Both the position numbers and the translations under genes were made by a program. Of a stretch of DNA of 64,000 bases, positions 36,601 through 51,600 are shown one piece after another. The notes beneath the pieces are model-generated. The model saw nothing but the letters and a program-made list of their open reading frames with translations, had not been told where the DNA came from and did no database searches. Positions within the stretch are counted from its first letter, which is position 1. Each line of letters begins with the position of its first letter. The stretch is taken from NCBI GenBank assembly GCA_942159475.1, contig OW804094.1, forward strand, positions 132,914,755 to 132,978,754, written 5' to 3'. This DNA comes from Sthenelais limicola. Taxonomy: Eukaryota > Annelida > Polychaeta > Phyllodocida > Sigalionidae.

Positions 36601-39600
36601 TACTTCACACACCATATAAGTAATATTAGAATGTGATAGTTTCAACCTTTTATCTTTATGACTTATTTATATTTTGATATACAGTAGTAAAAAGGGTAAT
36701 CCAAAGTACAGGCAGGGGACAGAAGACCTGAGTTCCTTAGCGTCACACAGCCATTTTGTACAAATTTTGAAATATGGATAAAAAAAGAAATATTCTATTC
36801 TAAACAACCTTCGAATACAATTCCTTGGCAAAGAGAACTAATTTCTAAAATGATTAATTAACTTGCTCTTTGTGAAGTCGAGGCCTATAGCCCCATCGGA
36901 TCAAGCAATTGCAAATTTCATTTTGCAGATTTCTAAATTCTAGAAGCGGCAGCAAAATCCTCCCTTCCTGAGAGGAGAACAACTTCCGGTGATTAAGAAC
37001 CTGACCTGGGAGCTAGATCCCCACTCTTCACAATCCTCTGATCATAATTAATGAGAAATGAGGATTGCGACATTTACTTGGCGTGAAAATCTGCCTCATA
37101 ATTTCCGCTAAGATTAATGTAAGGAAATCAGTAATACTCTCTTACCTCAAAGTAACCGTCAATAAAGACTGTAATCATCTTAGGGTTAACACCGTGTGCC
37201 GATAGCAAGGATCTCAACATACTGCAAAGATAAAAATAACAGTGAACAGGTTTCCCAGTAAGAGCGCGGATAGAGAGGAGAATTAATCTTGGAGAAGGTA
37301 GATATTGAGAAGGTTTCTTTCTCCCGGGGTAATATCATAACTTATGCATCCAATAGAATGTAATGCAATGTATGGAAAGCCAAATAGTAATGATTGATAT
37401 CTTCTTTCCTCCTATATAGGACTCCATATACTGGAATTTGTGATGCGACCTGGCCATAGGTGTGTGCGGCTTTATAGGCATCAGTTTCTTATAGGAACTG
37501 ACATCGGACCTAACCCTAACCCCAACTGTATGCTCTAGAGGAGCGAGGGCGCATCGCAAATTCAGGCAAAGGATATATTATATCATTAATGCATAATTTG
37601 TCTTTCCGTAATAATAATACCAAGGAAAGGAACTTACCGGTATAAATAGTGAGGCCGATTTCCGGCGATTATAGAAACGGGAATATCCCAGACCTTGCTG
37701 TTCTCCAACTGCAAAAGATGGGGAAGATAGTGAGTACAGTTTTCATTCTTCAGGTATATTACTTTTTATTCTGGTTTTGAATATTTCTATTTTTCAATGA
37801 CGGATGATAATTAAGGTACGGGACATCTGATTGTCATAGGCTGGTCTTACAGTGCTTGCTTACATGAGAAAATCAATATAAAAACAATTCAAATACAAAA
37901 ACATGAGTTATTTCTAACATCACAATACGAAAGTAACATTAAGGTTTAACTATTCGGATGATGTTCAAATTAGAAAAATGTAAACTTCGTTTTTAAACTT
38001 TAAGTGGTCAGACATTTAGCTATGAAATTTGAAATCATACTTGGAAAAGGTTGATTGATTACATCTATACCCATGTACTAGAAGTAAAATTTGTGAAAAT
38101 CAATATGATATATCTGGCTTATTAAACCTGACAATAAATCGATGTTTCAGCTAAATAACGCTTGAGCGATATAGCGAGGAAAGACATTCTAGACATAGGC
38201 TGGAGAAAACTCACATCAGAGAGTGTATGTTAATGTAAGCATGTAATTCCAAGCCATCAGGATCACGATCTAGATCAAATACGACCTTACACAAACGCAA
38301 ACCATATGTCTCAAATGTTGAAAACGAGATCACTACGTCCCGAATGTATTTACAAGTACATACCACTGCCACCATCTATCCCTCCACCTCCTCTCACCTC
38401 ATTTCCTTCTTCATCAATTATACCCCCCATTCCCCCTCCCCTTCACTCCGTACCCCCAACTCCACACACCTTCACTCTACCCATCCATGAGCCTTCCAGT
38501 CTTAAGAGTCTAGGCTCACATCCTCTTAGATCAGATAAGAATGGTATTTATTAGTATATGTTTGCACTGGCAACAGGTTCTAACTCATTTTTTCTTTGGG
38601 GATGTTGAAATATGATACTTTTTTATTCTATAGGAGAACCGATTTTGATATTTTCTTTCCAAAACGGCACAATCAGCTGGCAGTTCTGCATTGTTTCGTG
38701 CAGTAGGAGACAAATAGGCTATATAAACCTAGTAAACTTAAACAGTTAAGATGAAACTAACATATTACTGATATTTAGGTTACTTCTGTATCCAAAGACT
38801 AGTTCATCTCTAAAATATCTATGATATAGGGTTTGCAGCTAAGTATATAAGTGTTTTTAAGGTGTTATAAGGGTTTTTTTAAAACAATTTCAGTGATTTT
38901 GCATTATATACTGTTACAAATGAAATAGTTCCCATTTCTGCCAATTTGGTATGTCAGAATGGTTATGTCAGTGATTGGACGCCTACTGCGTTCATGGCTT
39001 TCCTAGCCCTGGAGTAGGCGTCCCAATGGGATTTTAATGGCATTTTGCGGTTCGGAGAGAGGCTTTCACTCAGTTTGGAGGGACTCTCTCAACTCTGAGT
39101 ATAGACTGCCTCCCATTAACTATACCCACCCACCCACCCCCACTCTACCCATGCCCCGCCCAATCTCCTGTACCATGCATCTTTCAACCTTACCCCCACC
39201 CACCTTCCAATATAGACCCAACGATCAACAACCCCCGACCCCCACCCCGGTACCTCTCCACCTCCCACCGCCTCCTCCTTATGCAGATCCTGTGAATAGG
39301 AAAACATGGTGATTCAACCCACCTGTTCAGGGCTGAAGATGAGTGTGGCAGGATCCTTACAACTACAGACGCTGCCGTAGCCTTCAATCTTACTGCAGAA
39401 TTGGCGGCGTCGACGATTGACTTCAGTGTCGGGCCAGTCACACTCGCTCTCTAAAACAAAATAATGGCCATGTAAGGTCGGGACCAGTCCATGATGTATT
39501 TGTTTACCTTCAAAATCCCCAAACTCTTTAGCAAAACCAAACCTGGTAAATACAAAGAAAACAAACCAATCCTTGTCCTTGCTCTGGTGGGATAACAATC

Positions 39601-42600
39601 GTGGTATAAGATACAACAAGAATACAGTAAAACAGAAAGAACGAAGGTCTCTCATATCATGATCAAATGGAGCAGCAAGGAAAGGCTTCTTTGAAGAAAA
39701 GAATTATCAAAGTTGAGCTCCTGGAACCTTGCCCTGGCGAAGGCTCCGACAGTGGTGATAAAGTGCTTTTGTTGAGCAATGAAACGCCGACATAGTAGTC
39801 GTACTTGCCTTCAAGTGGTTTCAGAGGAATCTCAGCTTTAAGTTGTACCGGAGCTCCCCAGCTGGGCAGATCCGGAGATTTATTGTGCTGCTCCGCCACC
39901 TTCTTACCTAAAATTATAGACAATAAGAACAATGTAGACAAGGCAACAAAGGAGCTTATGACACATATACAATATATACACACAGACAACACAGGGACAT
40001 AGAACTATATATATAAAGGTCGGGTGTCAAATAATACTTTGAACTTCAAAGTATTAGAACTTCAAAGTATTAATTCATAATAGACTATAGGCGTACAGCC
40101 TCTCAGATCAGATAAGAATAGTATGTCAGTGATTGATCACTTTCCTGGCCCTGGAATAGGCGTCCCAATGGGATTATAGTGACATTTTGCGGTTTGGAGC
40201 TAGAGGCTTTCCTTCAGTTTTGATGGACCCTCTCAACTCTGAACCTAGACTGCGAAGAACTTTAAAAGTGATATTTGATACCTTCTATCGTTCTATAATT
40301 TGCTTTGTACACGCCATATGAACCGTGGATCTGATATAAAACTTTCATTAATAATAATTTGAAATAAGTAGTTTCTGGTTGTAACACTCATCTCTAATAT
40401 CTAATACAGGACGGTGTGCTGGAGTTGGTTTTTATTCGTACATTATTTTTATCGGTATTAATATCTTCGGTGTTATAACACAGGATAGAATAATGTGTGT
40501 CCGATTGTAGATGCCACAGCAATGACACTATTAAAATATACACTTTACTATGTACACATGTAAAGATCTAAATGAGATTTTATGTTAGTGTGTATATAGT
40601 CTGTATATTAGTATTACTATTTTATTACAATATGTACAATCCAATATTTGAACCAGGTCCAATTGCAATACCGTTCACGAATACATTATTTGAATATAAA
40701 TATATTGGAAATAAATACAATTTAATATTCTAATATGAAAGACGCTTTGTGTTGATAAATATAAGCGTCCTCCAACCTATCATCCATCACCGCCTCTATT
40801 TTATGCCCAGAAATAGGTGATCAATTTGGGGGCATGTCTAAATTTATTCAGACCAGTCAGAAGGGATGATGTTATTAATGGATGGAGATAAAGCTCATCG
40901 CTAGACGGGGGTTCGCTATATCAATCCTGTGTGAAGAGGACATGTGGACAAATTTCATTACTGCCCACCAACAACTGCTCCATATGCATATTTGTGACTC
41001 TATTAAATTACACGAATGTGAGGGCCTCACAGAAGGAAGGGAAAAATTGATTGGACGCGAGCAAAACGAGTGAAGGCCTGGCACTCATTTGACTTCTTCA
41101 ACTATTTTTCATTAAGACTGCCCAATAATGCACAAATTGCATTGCATGCTTGGCACCCTGTCCCTACTATATTGGAGACTTATTGGCCTTTTGATCATAG
41201 GCCACAATTGACTTAGCCAGCCTATGATGATTGATTGTTGAATAAAAGAATGACCACCCGTGAACCACGGCGCCAGATTCAAATTGAACACCCACATCAT
41301 TACAGCCTGCTGTTATCCACTTATGGAAGCATACACAAATATCATATCTATGCAGCGTTATGACTCACGGAGAGTATGTAGATGATATATCTCACCAAAT
41401 AAATGATAATGAGGAGCATGTACTAATAAAACCCACTGAAAAACTGCAATAAAGAACTTTTAAGTTTGGTTCATTATTTACCGTAGCAATAAAGCAAACT
41501 ATCTGGAATTAACATAAGCAAGTGTTCCTGGAAGCAAAACAGTTAGTGTGAATGCTTGCATAGGATAAAGAGCGCGATATGTCATGGGCCTTTGATGAAG
41601 TAATTGGAGTTTGATATGAATTTACGGCCACAGAAACAAGCAAGCAACATCGGTGTTTCGGGCCTTTCATGTTATATATACCAAAAGTTATTTGCACACG
41701 TGTGCTAGGGAAAATATGACTCTTTGGCAATAGCAATTTCATAAGCTTATATCGATTTTCTCCGGGTCGTTTCAAACAGTCAGGGAGGCTTTGCGGCGTG
41801 AGAAGGTTCATTTTAACGCCTATATTGATTTAGGCTTATATTGACAAACAGGAGGATGACAGATGAACTCTTTGTCACCTATTATTGCAGGACTGCTTTT
41901 ACTACTAAAAACAATATTTGGAATGTAAACCCTAAAGGAGGAGGATATTTCACTCGATTGATTAAAAGCAAATATAGTTTGGATAACATGATACGATATC
42001 GGAATTTTTAATGTTTTTTGTTCAATACCATATATATATATACATTTTTTTCAAGTAATAGGCTTGGGGGTTTTCTGGCAGCAAGAGCACCCCTTTATGA
42101 TATTACCGATATATTGGATGATATATGAGCAAGATTGTGGATCTCACCGTTTTTTATTGCGACCATGGCCCACATATCTCTCCAATTGAGAAGTTCGGAT
42201 TTCTCGCTCCCTAATAGTTTGAGTAGCTCCCGAGCGGGTCGCTTCATTTGGAACGATCCCTCATCCTGCAGACAGAAAAGAAAATATTATGCAACATTGT
42301 TGACAATTCGAACTTTTAAAGCTGCATTAACAGCTATTTTGATAAGCCAAACCTTACCAAAGTTCCTCATATTATTATGTGACTTATAGCACTGAATGTA
42401 TCAATATTCTACTGCTGTTATAGGTTTATACAAGAATTTGAAGTCGAATCGACCGAGAAAAAACGGCCGCCGATGAGCAGGTCGCCGAAATATAAAAGTG
42501 GACTTTTATGAACCCCTGTGACAAAAATAACATTTTGGTAAAATGACTTTTAGATGGGTTGGAACTGAATGGACGTTAGCAGAGAGTGCATCTTTAACTA

Positions 42601-45600
42601 CCGTACCCGAGTAATAGATAAACTTATGTAGACAATATATAACAGTAGTCCATGAAGAATACCATTCCTACTTATACGTAGAAACAAAAGAATATCGCCA
42701 ACAAAATATTCAGATAAGATAAGCCGGTGATACGTCAGTGCGACTACGAAATCTGATGAGAAGGATATCCTCCAAGCCGGTCTCTCGGTGCGTCTTATTC
42801 TCACCGTAGGTCAACTTTATGGAAGTTCTAATATTAATACTATGTCTGAAGTCGGGTATCAAAGGCAGTATCTCTAGTAGGTAGAGTGAGTAAGGTCAAT
42901 ACCACCACCTAGACCTCTAGACTACCAAAGATTTTGCTAGAGAGGTCCACGGATAGAATAATGACATCGGTGGGGAAATTCTATGTCTTGTTTCTTGTAA
43001 TTTCAGATACTTTCTGACGATTCAGAATTTATTTTTAAAACAAAGAGAGGTGGGAGATTTTGGAACTGCGTACGAATCGATTGTAAGAAGTTTTGTTGGT
43101 CAAAGGTTGGCCTTGTTCATCAAAATGAGTGTTATATGGGTTCCTGACAAAACTAAATATACTGCACAATCAGCTTGCAGTTCAGTATTGTTTCGTGCAG
43201 TAAGAATACAAGATGCTATACACGAAATGCATATCCCGTAATTGATATTGCTGATATCGATTTTCTCCTGTATCCACAGACTAGTTCATCACTAAATTGT
43301 CTCTGATATGAATTTTGTATGTATACATGTATGTATGTATAACAGTTTTATTTGCAATATCATATAAATACATTTCAGGAAACATCTGGTATCGTAACCT
43401 TTTGTAAGAAACACATGTCCTCCAGGTAATCTTAATCTAGATCAACTTTTTTGTTCAATCGTTAGTTGATATCGGTCGGTCTTTCAATGGATTTCAGTTA
43501 AATCTTATATATGGTACTAAGCGGTAGGTAATATATAATATAGTAAAAAAGCAAAGGTTTATATTTTCATCTGTGTTGGGTGATATAATGAATTGTGGAT
43601 GGAACTGAGTGTAAGTAATTGAGTATCCTTAGTGGACTCTAGTCCGTATCTATCCGTAAAACACAGAAGTATGCCACTCACCTTTACTGTAAATATGAGA
43701 ATACGGTCGTCAGAAACCATGTTGAGGAAAAGAACCATTGCTTCATCTTCGTGTGCGGTGTAAGTATCAAATACACGCTGGGCCATCACCGCTCCCTGCA
43801 ACATAGTAAAATAGCTCGAATTTATTTGAAATTTCACCTCCTCTTTCAAGGCTAAGTGATATGAAGCGCACTCGGAGGAGGGTGTCGGAATTACGGATCC
43901 ACGTCACAGCGGGGTACTTATAGAAATAATCCAGTTAAAAGGAAAACTAATGGGCCACTCAAAAAGGCCACCATTTGAACTTTTTGCTCTATGGTTTCAA
44001 GTGGAAGGTCGGCAGCGACTTGCAAAGGGTTCGGCTGACGATTTTTGTATACGCTAATTTTAACTTCATTAATTGACCGAACTTCACCATTTCCAGTACT
44101 AATCATTCACCTCAGTTCTGCGGGTGGGGTTGGGGAATGATGTCAGTATCATATTACAAAGTTACCCCAGATTTTAAATATAATTAGTTGCGATGGTAGC
44201 AAGGCCCATAATCCTGTGTTTGAATTGATACCCTCAAGCCAATCACGAGGTCTAATCGTTGTATCGCAGAGATCACAATATTCCTGAATCCACAGCCAAT
44301 TCAGCTAATCAGTTTATCATTTAAACACATTCCCAAGTAGGCTTCTATCGTATATTGTACAAAAAGACAACAAAGAAGGCAACTTCTGAGTCGCCGGTTT
44401 GAAAGTACCAGTATTTCTATTTTTAGCATCAAAATTTACTCATTTTTCTAGGAGCCGTAGCACCAGGAAAGACTTCAGTTTTAAACCAAACTCTTGCTTT
44501 AATTACAGCTAATCGTTTCTGGTCTTGCAGAGCCTCAGAAAACAACTCTTAGTTGAATTAGTAAGACACTAATTATTCCGCGGTCGCATAGGCGCAATGT
44601 GGACCCTGAATAATTCATGCGCTTGATTTCCAAGGACGCGCATAAGTCACCGCTCACTAGAGTGATACATTCATGTAGGCAGAACACTTAATTTTCATTA
44701 AATTTATTCCTAGAACGTTAACCCCCGGACTAATTTGCTTCTGTGCAGCAATGTATAAGGAAAACAATGGCGCATGGCGACACTAATGAAAAGAGAAAGC
44801 AAATTTAAAGCGGGCAAATGGCAGATAAAGGGCGCTTATTAATATTCTAGATTGCCTGAAATTACCTAATATAGGGATTAAGTTACTAGTCTGGGGTTTT
44901 ATCCGGCTCCCAATCTATCCCTGCCACTTACAGCGGGAGTCACTTAGTTTGGTTCTAATTATCCCGCGGCTCTTACAATGTCCCGTCCAATAATCCCACA
45001 ACAGTGGCGACATAATGAATCTCATGACCTGAATGGATGCCCACGTCAGAGCGAATACACTTGCGTATGCACACATATGTATAAAGCGTCTGAAATTTGT
45101 TTGGGGGATCAAAAGGATCCTATGCTTTTAATTGTGCTCCAAAGCATACGAACACGGATCTTTTTATTTATACAATTATCACTTTGGCAACGAACGGATG
45201 CCACTCAAAAAAGCCTTTAGAGGGACAGCTCCTCCGTTTCACAACCGCCCAGGAATACCTACATGCACAGATATATATGCAAGAACAGCGATGAGGAGGT
45301 TTGAATGAATATATATAGCATTGCGCCCACTTTATGAGGGGGCATTCATTACAGATGCACAAACAAGAGGTAAATAATTCATATCGTGATCCCCCACGCT
45401 TCCAAGAGGGCAGCGATGAAATTATGGGCACGCCTAAAGGGAGCGGCGCGAAGGAAAAAAAGCCACGACCCCAACAAAAACAGAATAATTCGGAGATCAA
45501 ACACGAAGAACCAAAACTGTGGAGATGAAAAGGGCTAACACCACGCGATTAATCTAATTCGCATAACCCCCAGTGTCTTTGGCTTGGCGCCGCTTTCTTC

Positions 45601-48600
45601 GGATGATCCACTTTGCAATGATTTAAGTGTAGATCCCGCGGCCAAATTCTCGCCAAATGTCAGGGTTTCCGCAGCAAAGGTAGAAAACCTGATTTCCAGA
45701 CAGTGTAAAAGCATACTACTGTTTGCCGAGGCACCGTGTTAGTGTGTTTTACCAGAACGCCGTGGATGCGGGGTTCCTGCTCGAGTAGCAGCAGTTGTTG
45801 TTGTTCCAGTGCCATCGCCAATCGTCCCTTACCACAGCTTCTTCAGGGAGGCACAAAATCACTTCTTTTTTCCTGACCCCAGGCTCAACACCTCTTGGCA
45901 AGAGGAAACACTGTTTTATTAAGTCCACAAATCAAACTATAGTCCGCGAACAAAAAAAAGTATATTCGAAGAGGAAGTTGAGGGTGAGTTGAAATATTCT
46001 GTGGAATATTACTTTTCATCGCATGATATGATAAAAATAACAAAAGACACATTTAGTGAATGAATAAATGATAACGAAATAGACATAGAAAGGGTGAGGG
46101 GGAGTTACATTGGGGAATTTCCAGGGGGCGAGGAGGGGGGGGGGAGCAATTATAGCATGATAGATGGATAGTAAAACAAAGAGGTTCACAACTCAACAAA
46201 ATTGCAGTTTCATGTTTGATGCTATTGGAAACCAACATGCTTTCGGCACTTTGAAATCATTTTGACAGGTGAGAAATTATTGTCAGCACAATAATATAGA
46301 TCTACACTTAAAGTTTGCAAATTCATCAATAAAGAGATATTCGCAGCCAGCCGTACATTGAAAGCATTCAGAGAATGTCTGCTTTTGTGCACTACTTCAT
46401 AAACTAAAGCTTGCGTGCTAGACTTGTATGAACACTACATTAACGTATACATACATTACATAGCAGGACAAAGTGAGCCACTTTTTTAATCTTTATATCC
46501 TACATATAATGTGTATATTCTCGATTCAATGGATTTGTAATTGGAAAGCCTTTACAACAAGGCTCCTGTGGCACGAAGCCGATTTTTATCATTTCGATAA
46601 TACTATATCTCAGCAACTTAGCTCGTGGAATAGCTCTGACAGTTTTTGTCTTTTTCTCGACAATACAGGCGAAAACAAAACAGAGCTGATCCATCCCCAT
46701 GTAGCTGCGTGAGAGATATTCTCCTAAACCCGGATAAAGTACAAAGGTAGAAAGCTATCACTAAAATGGCAGAGAGCCATCCGATTATCACATAACTCCG
46801 CCCGACAAAACAAGCCTTTCCCAAGAGAGGCCTAATCTCCGTCCACAATACATGAAGAAAGAATACCATACGAAGCTAATCTACAAAAGACTTCACTTCA
46901 CAAGTATAGGCAGGAGAAAGAAGAGGAAGAGGAGAATGAATACGATGAACGGACATGATAAAGAATACTGGGAGGTAGAGGAAGATTCAGACATCACCCC
47001 CATCCTCTCCATGTTAAAGGGGGGAAGCGAGATAAGTATAAAAAGAGAACAGTTCGTCATTCTATTGGAAATATGCTTTTTAATGTTATATTCGACGCGG
47101 CTTTATGGTCTAGAACGATAGTGAGGGAGGTTTGATCGATGGTGAATCTGCTCCGAAGTCATTACGGCAATTTCGTGGGAATAAATTGGGGTCGGATGCA
47201 AATTTCTATAAATAAATTGGGATTAAATGTGGCCTTCCATCATAGTAAGATCACTCCTTGCCTTGGATCTCATTCAAGTGGGGATATAAAGGCTTAGTTA
47301 AGAGGATTTGGGATAAGTAAATTTAGAATAATGTTCTTGGTACGAAGCGAATTACTCAGTGGGATCCATCATTGGGTAATGAAAGGCCTGTAGTTGAGAA
47401 ACGAGGTGGACATGAATTGGAGCATCATTTACTAATAGGTTGATAGGCAATTATGTTTTTCAATTAAAGCTCATCCGTCTTTTAAAATGGGTGTCAGTTG
47501 GTGCGGTATTTACGACTCAGCCAAAAAAATATTCCTCCCGAATATTTATTAAACGTATGGATTTATCGCTAGCAAGTGATATTAGCGTGACTATGGTTCA
47601 TAAACTTTTCGACTCGGCAATGTGTGCAAAAGTTACAAATTATGCTAAATATCCTGACAGTTCGATACGGCAAGGCTCCCCACCATCAAATGGGGACAGG
47701 TATATGGACCACGGGTAAAGGGTGGCCTCCACTGGCTGCGATAAACTCTGCGGTAAGCCTTGCGATGGTTTGTAGTGGTTCTGTAGGTGGAGAGGAATGA
47801 CGAGGTCCTGCCTACATGGTTCACTGGCCCTGTAGGGAGGACCTCACCACTCCTCACCATCACAGCACCATCGCAAGGCTTACCGCAGAGCTTACCGCAG
47901 CCAGTGGAGACCACCCTTAAGCCATCTGAGCCAGGGCTTCCGAAAATTCGCTTTCACCAATTCTCTCAAATAAACCACATTTTAGAAAAGAATCAGGTTC
48001 AAATACAGTTCAACATTACCCAACAGTGTTTCAACCAACGCAACATACCAAATATACTCAGATATACCTATTACAGCATCTCAGATCAGATAAGAATGGT
48101 ATGCCTGTGGTTGGACGCCTACTGCGCTAATGGCTTTCCTGGCCAATGGGATTCTAATAGCATTTTGCGGTTTGAAGCGAGATGCTTTCCCTCAGTTTGG
48201 AGGGACTCCCTCAACTCTGAGCCTAGACTGTTTAGTCCTGACACATCTGCAGGCTGTATTTGATGTATATGCAGGGCCTTACAAACAGTATGATAATCAG
48301 GCAAACTTCAAATCAGAGAGATAATGAAAACGTGATTGACTTACCGAGGCTTGATTAAGGACAAGCACGTGAATCCCCCTCGTTTGATCTCCTTCAGCTG
48401 AATCCTCAAGGATCTTGATGAAAAAGAAAGAGAAGAACACGGAAATGAAGTTAGCAGCTGCTATGCAATTTTAATCCAAATACGATTTTGATGGTAAAGA
48501 ATCGTTTTGATACCAAGTTAACGCCAAGGTATTAAGTGGGACTTGGTAGGCCTGGAAGACATTGGCCGCCAGATGTAAATTTGTTTTGGTTTCACCGCAA

Positions 48601-51600
48601 TATTTCAGCCAGGCGGTTTTCCTTGAGGACACAAATTGTCATATAAATTATACAAAGGCAGCTTGATATGAAGCATACGTGTACACGAGGGAGAGCCTAA
48701 AACAGATTGAGCTGAATTTGCTTCTAGGATTTTCTTTCATTAAAGGCTTGTACTAAGCAGGAAGATAGCTTTCTTAAAATATAAACACAGGGAGTTACTT
48801 ACCATAGTTCCATCCACTGTCACAGAAACTTTAGACTTGCTAGACAGAATTTCAACCTCTAAAGTACGAGCAGGCTCAACGGCTGACTTTATGTTGCGTG
48901 GGGCGCGATTCCCTTCCACATGGTTTGCAAGGACTTCTGTAAAAGAAAATTCACATTTAACATTCAAGAGAGATGTCTTGGGTGGAACAGGAAGTTTAAG
49001 GCGTATATAGCATTAGATAATTCGCTTGTATGCATTGCTAAATGATACAGGGGATTACTATCATTTTGTGGGCGGAAAGCACAAAGCTTTTGAATGTCTC
49101 TCAAGGTATTTCTTTCGTTTCGATAGCCTGTGATTAAAATCTCGAACGAGTCAACCACAAAGGCTTTCATTGACTTTTTGTTCCTAGCTGATGCGGTAGT
49201 TCCGCCCAGAACCTTGTGAAATATATTACTTATAAGTCAAAGCAAAAAATTCCAAATGGAGTGAACGAGAACATTTTTTAAATGGTAATGTATCTTAAAA
49301 TCGAGTTAACAGCAATGTTTTAAAGATATATATAGAAGAAACTTAAATCACGAAAATAAGAATATGTTCTAACTTTATGTCATATTCTCTTTTTGACATC
49401 ACAAAAAAGAGAAAATATGAACTTTGACTGTTTTAAACTGAGTTGATAGTAAAAAACATGTATCATTTTAGGGGATCAAAACGACCTGTCATCTTCGACC
49501 GATTCGTTATCAATAATTAGTTATTTATAAGTAAATCAACAGAATAAGATAAATTACTAAACATAACAAAGTAAGTACTTATATGACACAAAAGAGCAAT
49601 AGATAGCAGGAACATCTTTTTCATAACCTGTCTTTTTATCATCTATTTCTAAGCTGGATTACGGTATTTCTATCAAAGAGAGACCAATGTACATGCCTAT
49701 AGCTCACCTATGTATAACAGCGAAATATTTCCATACATATGACATGATATGTAACCACCCCACCTGGTGGGCGCTTGGGGAATGAGACCCGCCCGCGCAT
49801 AAAGACACCACTGGTTATTCCATTCTTTCCAGTGTTATAATGTCATATACACTGACTTACATGCCCAATATATTTAGTTCAATTTTGCATGTTTCTTGAT
49901 GTCTGTGTTAATTTAATTTCAATTTCAGTAGAATGCCAGTTGACGGGGTCTAGATCTATGTATTTACAAGGCATATTCACAAATTCGATCAAAAACAATT
50001 CAAACTAACTTCTTTAAATATCACTTACGTAACGGTTGCAAGGACATCAATTTTACAATGTTTTCTAACTCAAATAAAGGGCCTAGTCCACTATGCCGAT
50101 TCTCATGCGATTCTCACAAAATTTAGTGGAAAAGAGTCCTCTGCGGCGCAAAATCTCATGAGAATCGGCTTAATGGACTAGGCCCAACATTCCTATATCA
50201 TGGGATTTGAAGAAGTACATTAGGCTCCTTTAATTGTTTTTTGTGCACAAGTTGAAATACGATTGTAAAACAAATGTATAAGAAGGAAGAAAGTGACGAT
50301 TAAATGTAAGGCAAGAGCGACAAGAGGTATTACAGTTATACATTGTCTGACTCAACTATACATTAGATATACTATACGTATATATTATAGATGTGGTCCT
50401 TTCAAGATGATCCACCAGGGACGGCAAATCTCTGGGACTGTCCGACATATACTATGGCACCGAACAATAATGCATCTCTTAAGACTTTGCCAAAGTACTT
50501 TTGCATTCGATTTTTTTCCAAAGTTGTATAATGTCCGGAACTTTTAGCTCAGCTGGTTGTTTTTTAAGCGTATAACTTAGTAGTTCTATACACAAAGGAT
50601 CTGGCCGAATCGTCATCATTTCAGCGAATCCAAAGAGAAAAATATTGATCTGCCTCTTCAATTAAAATATCCACATTTAAATATAGCCATCTTTCGAGGC
50701 TGTCCCAACACCTCTTAGTGTCACCACATGAATAAAGGAAATTAATTCAATCGTCTACCTGATTCCCGATTTCGTGACCTTTGAGGGACGGTTGTAATTC
50801 AATAGTATACATATAATCTGTGAAATAATTCCCCATCTCTTATAATAACCTCCCACACGTGCGCTAGGATAATAAAGGTAATTTCCGGATATTCACACTT
50901 ATGTGAAGTTACAAAAAAGATCCTATGAATATGGAACTAGTTTAATAGGATTAGTTCCCACTGCAGTGTTCAAGTTTTCTGGTCACGCCGCAGCGACATA
51001 ATCTACGTACCGCACATAAAAATAGGTGCTTTAATACACCCCAGGGATAACAGGACTAATAATGTCTGACCAAGTGCACTCCAGAAATGGGTTACACGAA
51101 AAAAGAACTCGAACAATCTTCGGTCGAAAATATCTATACAAAAAAATTTCACAGTAAAGCCAAGGGAAACTTGAAGCTACGTAGAATCATAAGTAGGTTC
51201 TACGGCACATGATACACATTTATATATCCAGACCTATATTATAACAAAAAAATATCATATACTACGTTTTTATGTGTGGGAGAATAATATTAATTCCCAA
51301 ATCGCCAATTAGATTTAGATTTAGAAACTTTTATTATCGATCTTGTCGCTGAAAACATGTCTCCAGCAGAGGGAGGTTTAAGCTTTCTGTTGTTGTTACA
51401 TTATAGTTTTGCAGCGAACAATTCCACAGTCGTCATGGACGAAGGTGGTACGCTGCTATTTTTAATCAAATTTTATAATACATTCTTATAATGATAGATA
51501 TTAAGCGCAGTAGTTCTTTTCATATTAGTTATTATCAGAAGTAAAGTAGGTTTCTCTTGATGACAACAGTCAAATTGTTTTACATGTTCATGTAGTCTAG

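Larger units (their letters stand above)
27473..37145 (-). other. POMGNT1 intron 10 (9.7 kb, repeat-rich)
   Basis: The longest intron. It contains a foldback element (27732-27959), direct repeats around a less AT-rich block (28609-29347), NRF-1-like sites at about 29065 and 29615, an 80-bp tandem duplication (29623-29782), an 11-bp perfect hairpin (30031-30059), several (GA)n tracts, a tRNA-like sequence (35966-36042) and two SINE-like tails. No extra coding exon was found. Confidence 0.7.
43796..48344 (-). other. POMGNT1 intron 4
   Basis: A 4.5-kb intron without extra exons. It carries a long near-perfect foldback (47718-47918), a dispersed hairpin repeat (48076-48230) and a G run near 46135-46143. 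The stretch 44550-45700 is less repetitive than its neighbours, with many open but unrecognised short frames. Confidence 0.7.

Noticed and set aside
39116..39312. Proline-rich frames in intron 8 near the exon 8 donor
   Set aside because: They translate C-rich (CCCA)n sequence; the exon 8 donor at 39322 is clear and no acceptor supports an extra exon.
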